From the NCBI GenBank assembly GCA_947259865.1, contig CAMYNZ010000047.1:1-14172 (forward strand): a stretch of DNA of 14,172 nt. Reading direction: 5' to 3'. The translations under genes were made by a program, and so were the position numbers. Within the stretch, counting starts at the first letter, position 1; each line of letters starts with the position of its first letter. Shown here piece after piece: positions 1-4,992 of this stretch. The notes beneath the pieces were generated by a model. The model saw only the letters and a list, made by a program, of their open reading frames with translations, was not told the DNA's origin and did not search any database. This stretch comes from an uncultured Desulfobacterales bacterium (GTDB lineage Bacteria; Desulfobacterota; Desulfobacteria; Desulfobacterales; G020354645).

Positions 1-1115
1 GGGATGATGCCCAGGGCTTGCTCGGCGGCGTTGATTAACTTTTCTGGGCCGAATTGAAAAATATAAGAGTCGGGATCATGGCCTGTATCCAATATCAGAA
101 TTTGTGCATCAGCAAAGCCTTTGTCAAACACTTCAATACTTCGTCGAGCCGCTTTTATTCCGGCCTGGTCAGAATCATACACCAGGATGAATTTACCCTT
201 TTTACCAACCAACCCTCTCAGACGCCGCACATGTTCTTCGGTCAGGGCAGTTCCCAGGGTTGCAACGGTGTTGGGTATGCCGTGTTGATGGAGGGCGAGA
301 AGATCAAAGTAACCCTCAACGATATAGACGGTTTCAGCCAACCGGCAGGCATTCTTGGCACGATGCAGTCCGTAAAGGGAGCGGCTTTTATTGTAAAGCG
401 GTGTTTCAGGAGAATTAAGATATTTGGGCAGCGCGTCATCCAATACCCGCCCGCCGAAACCGATCACCTGCTGACTCGAATCAAAAATAGGAAAAATGAT
501 GCGCTGTCGAAAACGATCGTAATAACCGTTTTTATTCTTCCTCGAAATTATTAAACCGCTCTTTTCAACAAGATGCGAAGGTATTTTCTTGTGGTTAAAA
601 TAATTTGAAAGATTGTCCCAGCTTTGGGGGGCATAGCCAATGCTGAAGTCGGCAATCGTATTGTCGGTCATACCCCTTTTATTGAGGTAGGCAAGCGCAT
701 CTTTGCCGGCGGCACTTTTGTGCAGTGCATTGCAAAAAAAGTCCAGCGCCTGTCGGTTTATCATATATAACTGTTCACGCTCCTTGAAACTTCTTCTTTG
801 CTCCGGTGATAACTCACGTGCCGGAATTTCTACGCCATATCGATTCGCAAGCGTTCTTACCGCTTCAGGAAAGCTAAACCCGGACTGGTTCATCAAAAAG
901 GTGAAAACATTACCCCCTTGGCCGCACCCAAAACAGTGAAAGATCTGTTTGTCAGGACTTACCGTAAACGAGGGGGTTTTTTCTGAGTGAAATGGACAGA
1001 GACCGATATAATTCCTTCCAGACTTTTTAAGGAGCACTGCTTCCGAAATGACATCAACGATATCAACGGTATTCCTTATTTCCGAAATCTTATCTTCCGG
1101 GATAAAATTCGCCAA
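1..1115 (-). CDS. dnaG: DNA primase DnaG, N-terminal 371 residues (runs off left edge)
   Basis: Synthesises RNA primers for DNA replication. The minus-strand frame is open from a TTG at 1115-1113 to base 1. The TTG has a strong SD (GGAGGGAG) about 6 nt upstream. An upstream ATG in another frame soon hits a stop, so TTG is the best start. The CHC2 zinc finger is at residues 40-64 (C40, H43, C61, C64; motifs CPFH and CFGCG). The primase core follows, then a TOPRIM domain with E267 in VEGY, D314/D316 in YDSDQAG and DPDSY near 350. The C-terminal helicase-binding domain lies outside the window. It is the last visible gene of the minus-strand block, 221 nt after hisA, with its own promoter in that gap. 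Identity is certain from the motifs; the exact start is likely. Confidence 0.96.
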   Translation of the reverse strand, partial: MANFIPEDKISEIRNTVDIVDVISEAVLLKKSGRNYIGLCPFHSEKTPSFTVSPDKQIFHCFGCGQGGNVFTFLMNQSGFSFPEAVRTLANRYGVEIPARELSPEQRRSFKEREQLYMINRQALDFFCNALHKSAAGKDALAYLNKRGMTDNTIADFSIGYAPQSWDNLSNYFNHKKIPSHLVEKSGLIISRKNKNGYYDRFRQRIIFPIFDSSQQVIGFGGRVLDDALPKYLNSPETPLYNKSRSLYGLHRAKNACRLAETVYIVEGYFDLLALHQHGIPNTVATLGTALTEEHVRRLRGLVGKKGKFILVYDSDQAGIKAARRSIEVFDKGFADAQILILDTGHDPDSYIFQFGPEKLINAAEQALGII

Positions 1116-1283
1116 GAAAAGCTCCCTCCATTGTTATGGCAGATGGAAAACGAATAACGCCGGAAGGGTATTATATGGGATGAAGCTTAACAAATGATTT
1201 CATAGTTCGATGAGTAGCGATTTGTTCGCGGCAATCTTCCGTCAACGGTCATGCACAAATTAAAAGAAATGAATTAAACTTTT

Positions 1284-1312
1284 ATAATATGGACCGATTA
1301 ATTCGTTGTCAA
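1284..1312 (-). promoter_or_regulatory. sigma70-type promoter for dnaG
   Basis: Read on the minus strand: TTGACA at 1312-1307 (perfect -35), 17-nt spacer, TATTAT at 1289-1284 (5 of 6). It lies between hisA and dnaG and points to dnaG, implying a leader of about 160 nt. A perfect TATAAT at 1175-1170 lies closer to the gene but has no good -35; it may be a secondary start. Confidence 0.7.
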
Positions 1313-1336
1313 GTTTTTTCTGGATAATACCTGCTG

Positions 1337-2095
1337 TTATTTTCTTAATTCATCTGATCCGGCCAAAGGACTATTTTTTGTAAGGGCGATGGCATCTTTG
1401 AGATCCAATTTTCCACTGTACAATGCTTTTCCGATAATGATACCGGTTATGCCCAGCGGGTTTAAGGGCAACAAATTTTTTATATCATCGATTTTTGAAA
1501 CGCCACCGGAAGCGATCACCGGTATCGAGACGGCTTCAGCAATCCGTCGGGTCTCCTCGATGTTCGGACCGCGCTGCATTCCATCCCGTTCAATATCGGT
1601 AAAATTGATGGCAGCGACACCACAGTTCTCAAAACGTTTGGCCAAATCAACCGCTTTTATTGGCGTTGTCTGGGTCCAGCCCTCAATCGCCACCATCCCC
1701 CGCCGCGCATCGATAGCTACCACAATTTGCCCTGGAAAGGCTTTGCAGGCTTTTTCCACCAATTTCGGATTGTTAATCGCTTCGGTACCGATGATAACTC
1801 TGTCAACACCGATTTCGATATACTGCCGGATCGTTGTCTGGTTGCGAATACCACCACCGACTTGAACCGGAATGTTCAACTGCCCGACGGCTTTTTTTAT
1901 GGTGTCGGTATTTTGGGGATGTTGCTCAAAAGCGCCATCTAGATCAATCACATGGATCAGTTCGGCCCCCTGGCTTTCCCATTTTTTTGCCATTTGAACG
2001 GGATCGTCGGAGTAGACCGTCTCGGCATCTTTTCGCCCCTGTAAAAGACGCACGCATCTGCCAGCCTTTATGTCAACAGCGGGGATAATTATCAT
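1337..2095 (-). CDS. hisA: HisA, ProFAR isomerase
   Basis: Catalyses the Amadori isomerisation of ProFAR to PRFAR, the fourth step of histidine biosynthesis, in the cytoplasm. The protein is 252 residues, slightly above the usual 240-250, and is a complete (beta/alpha)8 barrel. Catalytic Asp residues are D8 (in PAVDIK) and D129 (in VAIDAR). Phosphate-binding Gly motifs are present: VGGGIR near 80-84, ASGGVS near 195 and the late GIIIGKALY. Its ATG overlaps the stop of the preceding lipoprotein gene as ATGA (2095-2092), and no strong SD precedes it, so translation is probably coupled. The next gene is dnaG rather than hisF, so the his operon is split in this genome. Confusion with the related HisF is unlikely given the N-terminal MIIIPAVDIKAGRCVRL pattern. 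Confidence 0.96.
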   Translation of the reverse strand: MIIIPAVDIKAGRCVRLLQGRKDAETVYSDDPVQMAKKWESQGAELIHVIDLDGAFEQHPQNTDTIKKAVGQLNIPVQVGGGIRNQTTIRQYIEIGVDRVIIGTEAINNPKLVEKACKAFPGQIVVAIDARRGMVAIEGWTQTTPIKAVDLAKRFENCGVAAINFTDIERDGMQRGPNIEETRRIAEAVSIPVIASGGVSKIDDIKNLLPLNPLGITGIIIGKALYSGKLDLKDAIALTKNSPLAGSDELRK

Positions 2096-2790
2096 GGGCC
2101 CGGGAATGTTTCCAGCAATTCATCAAGCGCGGATAGGGCCATCTCTTCGGCCGTTATCCATTTCCACTTTCTTTTAAAAAACAACCGTAAACGGAAAAGG
2201 TTTTCACTGAGTGATTGCTGGGTCTCATCATAGTGGCCATACCATATGCTGCTGCCGTCCACGACGCTGATTAAATGGATACCAAAAGCAACCGAAGCTG
2301 GCGATTGCACGGAGTAGTGGGTGCCGATTCTTTGTCTGAACCGGAATACATATCCGGCCAGCACCAAATCACTATTGGCGGCGCGTCCGGCTGATATGAG
2401 TGCCTGATGCTCGTCGAATAGGCGGGTGCCGGTCGAGAAAGATTCTGACTGCACCGTGATGGGCTGATGGGAAGAAATTATTTTAAAGCGTCTATTGTCA
2501 TTTAAAAAAGTAAACAGGTGGTCTGTCAGCAGCTGACTTGCTGTTTGTGACACCTGGCCGGTCACAAAGGCAGTACCACATGCAGGAGATCTAATGATGC
2601 CGCTTTCACCATTTTGCTTGTTCACGATTTTAAAAGGCAGTACCAGCAGTTTCTCTGTTCCGCTAAGTCCGGGTTTTGCCCCGGGCAGCGTCGCTCTGGA
2701 AGTGCAGGCTGACACACACCCTAACACCCCAATCAACAGCAACATATTGAATCGGTTGATCATGCCCATTCGGCTGCTGGTTTTAATCAT
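2092..2790 (-). CDS. Putative lipoprotein of unknown function, between hisB and hisA
   Basis: A 232-residue protein with a basic N-terminus, a hydrophobic stretch (MLLLIGVLG) and a lipobox VSAC with lipidated Cys at 29, so it is predicted to be exported and anchored in a membrane. No retention signal is evident; an outer-membrane site is an inference. The mature part has a beta-rich segment (VLVLAGYVFRFRQR-like), then GIHLISVVDGSSIWYG and an ETQQSLSENL stretch followed by a basic patch (FFKRKWKW). This fits small envelope lipoproteins seen in Desulfobacterota and Geobacter-like genomes, but I cannot name a family. The start is uncertain: ATG codons at residues 1, 8 and 10 all lack a strong SD, and the third gives a typical 20-residue signal peptide. 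Its stop overlaps the hisA start, so it is co-translated with a histidine gene although nothing suggests a role in that pathway. Confidence 0.8.
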   Translation of the reverse strand: MIKTSSRMGMINRFNMLLLIGVLGCVSACTSRATLPGAKPGLSGTEKLLVLPFKIVNKQNGESGIIRSPACGTAFVTGQVSQTASQLLTDHLFTFLNDNRRFKIISSHQPITVQSESFSTGTRLFDEHQALISAGRAANSDLVLAGYVFRFRQRIGTHYSVQSPASVAFGIHLISVVDGSSIWYGHYDETQQSLSENLFRLRLFFKRKWKWITAEEMALSALDELLETFPGP

Positions 2791-2862
2791 GGATATACTC
2801 TGATCAAAGCCCCCAAGTTAATGCATTGGAGCCTCGACTAGCTCATTGGGTCTCATAGCAAT

Positions 2863-3450
2863 TTACAGAACGCCTTTTGTGGACCGAACACCCGTAATAC
2901 GCTCGTCTATTGTGCAAGCCTCATCCATCGCTCTGCCGGCAGCCTTGAAAATGGATTCAATGATATGGTGCTCATTGTCACCGTAAAAAACATTGATATG
3001 CAGATTCATACCAGCGGTTATCGTAAAGGCCCTGAAGAATTCTTTGGTCAGCGAAACATTAAAATTTATCCCCGATTGAACCGCTGGTGGTGTGTTACAT
3101 ACAAAAAAGGGGCGTTTTGACAGGTCGATGGTTACGGCAGCCAGCGCATCATCCATCGGGGTTACGGCATGCCCGAATCGCTTTATCCCCTTTCGATCAG
3201 CAAGCGCTTTGTTATAAGTATCTCCCATTACCAGGCCGATATCCTCCACCGTGTGATGAAAATCGACTTCCAAATCTCCGCTGGCCGTGATGTGGAGATC
3301 AAAAAAGCCATGAACGGCAAATAGTGTCAGCATATGATCAAAAAAGGGGATACCGGTCTGTATTTCGTGTTTACCCTTCCCGTCCAGGTTTAATTCAGCA
3401 CTAATTTCCGTCTCTTTTGTTTTTCGCTTTGTTTCGGCAAACCGTTTCAT
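2863..3450 (-). CDS. hisB: HisB, imidazoleglycerol-phosphate dehydratase
   Basis: Dehydrates imidazoleglycerol phosphate to imidazoleacetol phosphate (histidine pathway), using a di-manganese site in a 24-mer. From the ATG at 3450 the protein is 195 residues, the usual length for the monofunctional enzyme. An in-frame TTG at 3522 would add 24 residues unlike the family, so I reject it. Metal-binding motifs are present: FFDHML (36-41), DFHHTVEDIG (63-72), EFFRAF (137-142) and DNEHHIIESIFKA (158-170). No fused phosphatase domain is present. The SD is weak. On the minus strand TTGACT at 3523-3518 with a poor TACGAA 18 nt on is a possible promoter. The stop lies 72 nt before the lipoprotein; hisH, a common neighbour, is absent. 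Confidence 0.96.
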   Translation of the reverse strand: MKRFAETKRKTKETEISAELNLDGKGKHEIQTGIPFFDHMLTLFAVHGFFDLHITASGDLEVDFHHTVEDIGLVMGDTYNKALADRKGIKRFGHAVTPMDDALAAVTIDLSKRPFFVCNTPPAVQSGINFNVSLTKEFFRAFTITAGMNLHINVFYGDNEHHIIESIFKAAGRAMDEACTIDERITGVRSTKGVL

Positions 3451-3547
3451 AACTGAATTATTTCTTGATTTTATCCTTTCTTTGATGATCGGTTCGTACA
3501 CTGAATACCTTCTACAAGTCAAGCCCTGTTTTCGGCTTAGAATTCAA

Positions 3548-3814
3548 CTATTGCCTGTTAATTGTGCATTTTATCTCCCGTTGAGCGTTTACGCAGTCAC
3601 AGTGGCCATTGATTGTGTCCCGGTAATACATGCATCGATCCCCGCAGGAAGATTTTTTGGAGAATTTACAATCGCGATGCTCTCGCCAGCTTGATCCGGC
3701 AGTACATTTGGACATGATCCCACAGGCACAATAATTGCGACATTCTGTTTTTTTATCGGGGCCGCTTTCACATTTGATCCGATTTGGCGATTTTTTAAAA
3801 TCAGAGGTATCCAT
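3548..3814 (-). CDS. Small Cys-rich protein, function unknown
   Basis: An 88-residue protein with 11 cysteines spread along its length, including CACG, CxxxC pairs and a C-terminal CGDRCMYYRD...GHCDC block. The spacing suggests binding of zinc or an Fe-S cluster, but no named domain is recognised. I choose the ATG at 3814, which has AAAGG 8 nt upstream; an in-frame GTG at 3820 is too close to that SD. It has no signal peptide or membrane segment, so it is probably cytoplasmic. It lies 97 nt upstream of hisB on the same strand and may be co-transcribed. Repeat locus A sits about 40 nt upstream of its start. An overlapping 60-residue frame on the same strand looks like a shadow. Its resemblance to the 48-residue protein at 7172 is only in being short and Cys-rich. 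Confidence 0.6.
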   Translation of the reverse strand: MDTSDFKKSPNRIKCESGPDKKTECRNYCACGIMSKCTAGSSWREHRDCKFSKKSSCGDRCMYYRDTINGHCDCVNAQREIKCTINRQ

Positions 3815-3855
3815 AGTCACGACCTTTCAGATTTCAATGAAAACTGTACGATCTT

Positions 3856-3915
3856 TGGCGGACTTGTTCGCCAGTGTTCTATGGCGGACTTGTTCGCCAA
3901 CGTTCTATGGCGGAT
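3856..3915. repeat. Locus A of a 26-bp palindromic tandem repeat
   Basis: The string TGGCGGACTTGTTCGCCA occurs at 3856-3873 and 3882-3899, and a third TGGCGGA starts at 3908: spacing exactly 26 bp. Each unit can be read as an arm CGCCA, an 8-nt loop ending TTCTA and an arm TGGCGGA, so each copy is a hairpin. The array ends in GGCGGATAAA, as at locus B. It lies between the Cys-rich gene and the structured region. Confidence 0.85.
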
Positions 3916-3941
3916 AAACCAGATGAATCGCATGGATTGGG

Positions 3942-3979
3942 AATAAAAAGGGTGGTTTATTCTTAGAACAAACCACCCT
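3942..3979 (-). terminator. Rho-independent terminator, minus strand
   Basis: A perfect 10-bp stem (AGGGTGGTTT at 3949-3958 with AAACCACCCT at 3970-3979) and an 11-nt loop. On the minus strand it is followed by TTTTT-A-TT. On the plus strand there is no U-tract, so it terminates leftward transcription, perhaps antisense to the micro-ORF region or readthrough past the tRNA. On the plus strand the same hairpin sits just before the SD of the first micro-ORF. Confidence 0.75.
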
Positions 3980-3993
3980 GCAAAGGAGGTCAG

Positions 3994-4080
3994 ATGGAAG
4001 TGCTATTTCAACAGCTTGGCACTTCCTCTGGGATGGTTCAGACGATTCCAGAAATCAGAACCATCATTTACAACAGCTAG
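3994..4080 (+). CDS. Micro-ORF 1 (28 codons) with near-perfect SD
   Basis: ATG at 3994 is preceded by AAAGGAGGT with a 3-nt gap; the frame ends at TAG 4078-4080. The peptide begins MEVLFQQLGTSSG and ends IIYNS; it has no Cys and no signal. The coding region is itself folded: GGAAGTGC (3996-4003) pairs with GCACTTCC (4019-4026), and GATGGTTC (4032-4039) pairs with GAACCATC (4058-4065), both perfect 8-bp stems. I do not recognise the peptide. It may be a leader peptide, or the translation signal may serve RNA regulation. The SD and clean stop support translation; the dense hairpins would also fit a non-coding RNA. Confidence 0.4.
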   Translation: MEVLFQQLGTSSGMVQTIPEIRTIIYNS

Positions 4081-4123
4081 AGAGACAAAAATGGCCGAAT
4101 AGTTACATAGACCAAGCACCGCA

Positions 4124-4197
4124 GCGCAAGGAGATATGGAAAGGTTCTGGAGCCCCCGACACCTTGCGGTAGCCGGTCTCCTTGCGCGTTAAGGAGG
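4124..4197 (+). ncRNA. Structured RNA element A with alternative SD-pairing
   Basis: The outer stem GCGCAAGGAGA (4124-4134) pairs perfectly with TCTCCTTGCGC (4177-4187). A nested hairpin (4156-4176) has arms CCGAC and GCCGG, then ACC/GGT around a TTGC tetraloop, with one bulged base at 4171. It abuts the outer 3' arm directly. TCTCCTT (4177-4183) can instead pair with AAGGAGG (4191-4197), the SD of micro-ORF 3, through a 7-nt loop. The 5' arm contains AAGGAGA, the SD of micro-ORF 2. One anti-SD therefore serves two competing SDs. The paralogous element B supports the fold by compensatory changes. I match it to no known riboswitch class. Confidence 0.55.
4136..4192 (+). CDS. Micro-ORF 2 (18 codons) inside element A
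   Basis: ATG at 4136 lies one base after AAGGAGA; the peptide is MERFWSPRHLAVAGLLAR, ending at TAA 4190-4192. That TAA overlaps the SD of micro-ORF 3, so the two could be translationally coupled. Its paralogue in element B keeps the C-terminal pattern (HLAVAGLLA versus RLTVVGFLA), including synonymous changes GTA/GTT and GGT/GGC. Two indels between the copies sum to 6 nt and restore the frame. The SD-to-ATG gap is short, and the SD lies in the outer stem. The function is unknown; it could be a regulatory leader peptide or a non-coding coincidence. Confidence 0.35.
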   Translation: MERFWSPRHLAVAGLLAR

Positions 4198-4201
4198 AAA
4201 G

Positions 4202-4258
4202 ATGAATGCAGGCTATCATGCATCTTTCGGACAGTGCAGATTAGGCAACTGTCTTTAG
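4202..4258 (+). CDS. Micro-ORF 3 (18 codons, two Cys)
   Basis: ATG at 4202 has AAGGAGGA with a 3-nt gap, one of the best SDs in the window. The peptide is MNAGYHASFGQCRLGNCL, with Cys at 12 and 17 near the C-terminus, ending at TAG 4256-4258. Its SD can be masked by TCTCCTT of element A. The last codons form a hairpin (GACAGT 4230-4235 with ACTGTC 4248-4253). A further frame of 24 codons starts at 4261, 2 nt after this stop, but lacks an SD. The peptide is not recognised. A RiPP precursor for the YcaO protein downstream is possible but rests only on proximity (about 730 nt, with the tRNA between) and the Cys residues. Confidence 0.45.
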   Translation: MNAGYHASFGQCRLGNCL

Positions 4259-4407
4259 AAATGAGACTATTTAATAAAAAAGGTTACAATCCGGCCGTCA
4301 CCGGCTTTGAAGCAAACTGGGCAGCATCAGTGTGAAATACCAGAAGCTCGCAACTTAAAACCGCAAGTTCTCACATAGGCCGACAGGCAAAGGCACGCCT
4401 AAACACG

Positions 4408-4479
4408 AACGCAAGGAAGTATGCGAGGAGGTTCTCCATCCCCCCCCCAACGCCTTACGGTTGTTGGCTTCCTTGCGTT
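4408..4479 (+). ncRNA. Structured RNA element B, paralogue of A
   Basis: The outer stem AACGCAAGGAAG (4408-4419) pairs perfectly with CTTCCTTGCGTT (4468-4479), 12 bp. The nested hairpin has CCAAC (4447-4451) with GTTGG (4463-4467), then GCC/GGT around a TTAC tetraloop, and a bulged base at 4462. This is the same layout as element A. Compared with A, paired positions change together: G-C to A-T at the base, GA/TC to AG/CT at the inner end, and G-C to A-T plus A/C mismatch to A-T in the nested stem. A run of nine C (4440-4448) lies between the stems. It has no downstream SD, unlike A, so B may be a decayed or differently used copy. Confidence 0.5.
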
Positions 4480-4483
4480 GTAG
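4421..4483 (+). CDS. Micro-ORF 4 (20 codons) inside element B
   Basis: ATG at 4421 lies just after AAGGAAG; the frame reads MRGGSPSPPQRLTVVGFLAL and stops at TAG 4481-4483. It matches micro-ORF 2 in position within the hairpin and in its C-terminal half. The C9 tract in the middle could slip and shift frame. No other support exists for translation, and the similarity could simply follow from the shared RNA or DNA structure. Confidence 0.25.
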   Translation: MRGGSPSPPQRLTVVGFLAL

Positions 4484-4796
4484 CGGCAAATGATTGACAG
4501 CCCCGTCACATGACCCTGCCAGTTTGTAAAAATCTCAGGCTGCATCGGTATAGAGACCGCCTTTTTAAAAAGGTTTCACAACACCGGCGATCCGGAAATA
4601 CAGGATGAACTAATGAGAAAATGCTATAATTAATTTCCCATTTTGTTTACGATCAATTGGGGTCGAACAACCATCATTAAAAAGAAGGGATTTGCCGGAT
4701 TTTGCGTTGACTTTGGGGCTGTTATTGGCTACTAAGCTTTCGACCGAGTTTGATACAATGTGGTATCAGGCAGGTCCGGGGGCCTGTGGGGGATAA
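4484..4796. other. Non-coding stretch between element B and the tRNA
   Basis: No gene is seen on either strand. It holds a perfect 14-bp palindrome CCTTTTTAAAAAGG at 4560-4573. An extended -10 (TGCTATAAT, 4622-4630, plus strand) lacks a recognisable -35. A short inverted repeat TGATAC/GTATCA spans 4751-4768. The -10 could start a long ycaO leader, but the antisense tRNA lies in the way. No clear terminator follows the tRNA on the minus strand. Confidence 0.4.
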
Positions 4797-4872
4797 TGGT
4801 GGAGATGAGGGGAATCGAACCCCTGACCTCAGCATTGCGAACGCTGCGCTCTCCCAACTGAGCTACATCCCC
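4797..4872 (-). tRNA. tRNA-Ala, anticodon CGC, CCA encoded
   Basis: A 76-nt cloverleaf. The acceptor is GGGGATG/CATCTCC, including the G3-U70 wobble that is the alanine identity element. The D-loop contains AGTTGGGA. The anticodon stem is CAGCG/TGCTG around loop TTCGCAA (anticodon CGC, reads GCG). The T-arm is AGGGG-TTCGATT-CCCCT. The discriminator is A73 and CCA is encoded (4799-4797). It lies antisense to the upstream region of ycaO. No flanking copy of its 3' end suggests use as an integration site. Confidence 0.95.
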
Positions 4873-4885
4873 ACGAATCCAATTA

Positions 4886-4912
4886 ATTATCAGATACAAC
4901 CCGATGGGTCAA
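4886..4912 (-). promoter_or_regulatory. Probable promoter of tRNA-Ala
   Basis: Minus strand: TTGACC at 4912-4907 (5 of 6) and GATAAT at 4891-4886 (5 of 6), 15-nt spacer, with the -10 ending 13 nt before the tRNA 5' end. The spacer is short, so it may be sub-optimal. It is divergent from ycaO. Confidence 0.4.
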
Positions 4913-4992
4913 ATTAAAAATTATGATTAAAAATAATGTCCGGGTTTCCCGGGGCTTCGTTTTTTGAGGCGAACCTGGCGCACAGGAGGAAG

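Noticed and set aside
54..554. Plus-strand frame of 166 codons
   Set aside because: It lies antisense to dnaG, whose motifs are unmistakable.
3850..3916. CRISPR array
   Set aside because: The 26-bp repeats are contiguous with no unique spacers, only 2-3 units occur per locus, and no cas gene is near.
4261..4335. 24-codon frame 2 nt after micro-ORF 3
   Set aside because: It begins MRLFNKKGYNP but has no SD and no other support; coupling alone is not enough.
3985..4430. CsrA-sponge RNA suggested by many GGA motifs
   Set aside because: Most GGA motifs are parts of SDs or stems rather than hairpin loops.
4124..4479. Integron attC sites
   Set aside because: The hairpins look attC-like in size, but no GTTRRRY/RYYYAAC core pair is present and there is no integrase or cassette array.
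4797..4872. tRNA as integration site of a mobile island
   Set aside because: No repeated 3' tRNA end and no integrase in the window.
4940..4965. Terminator or attenuator before ycaO (CCGGG-TTT-CCCGG, then T6)
   Set aside because: The stem is only 5 bp and the T-run begins 7 nt after it.
4936..4992. Upstream start for the YcaO gene
   Set aside because: ATG 4936 has no SD and overlaps the divergent tRNA promoter area; the SD AGGAGG points to 4993.
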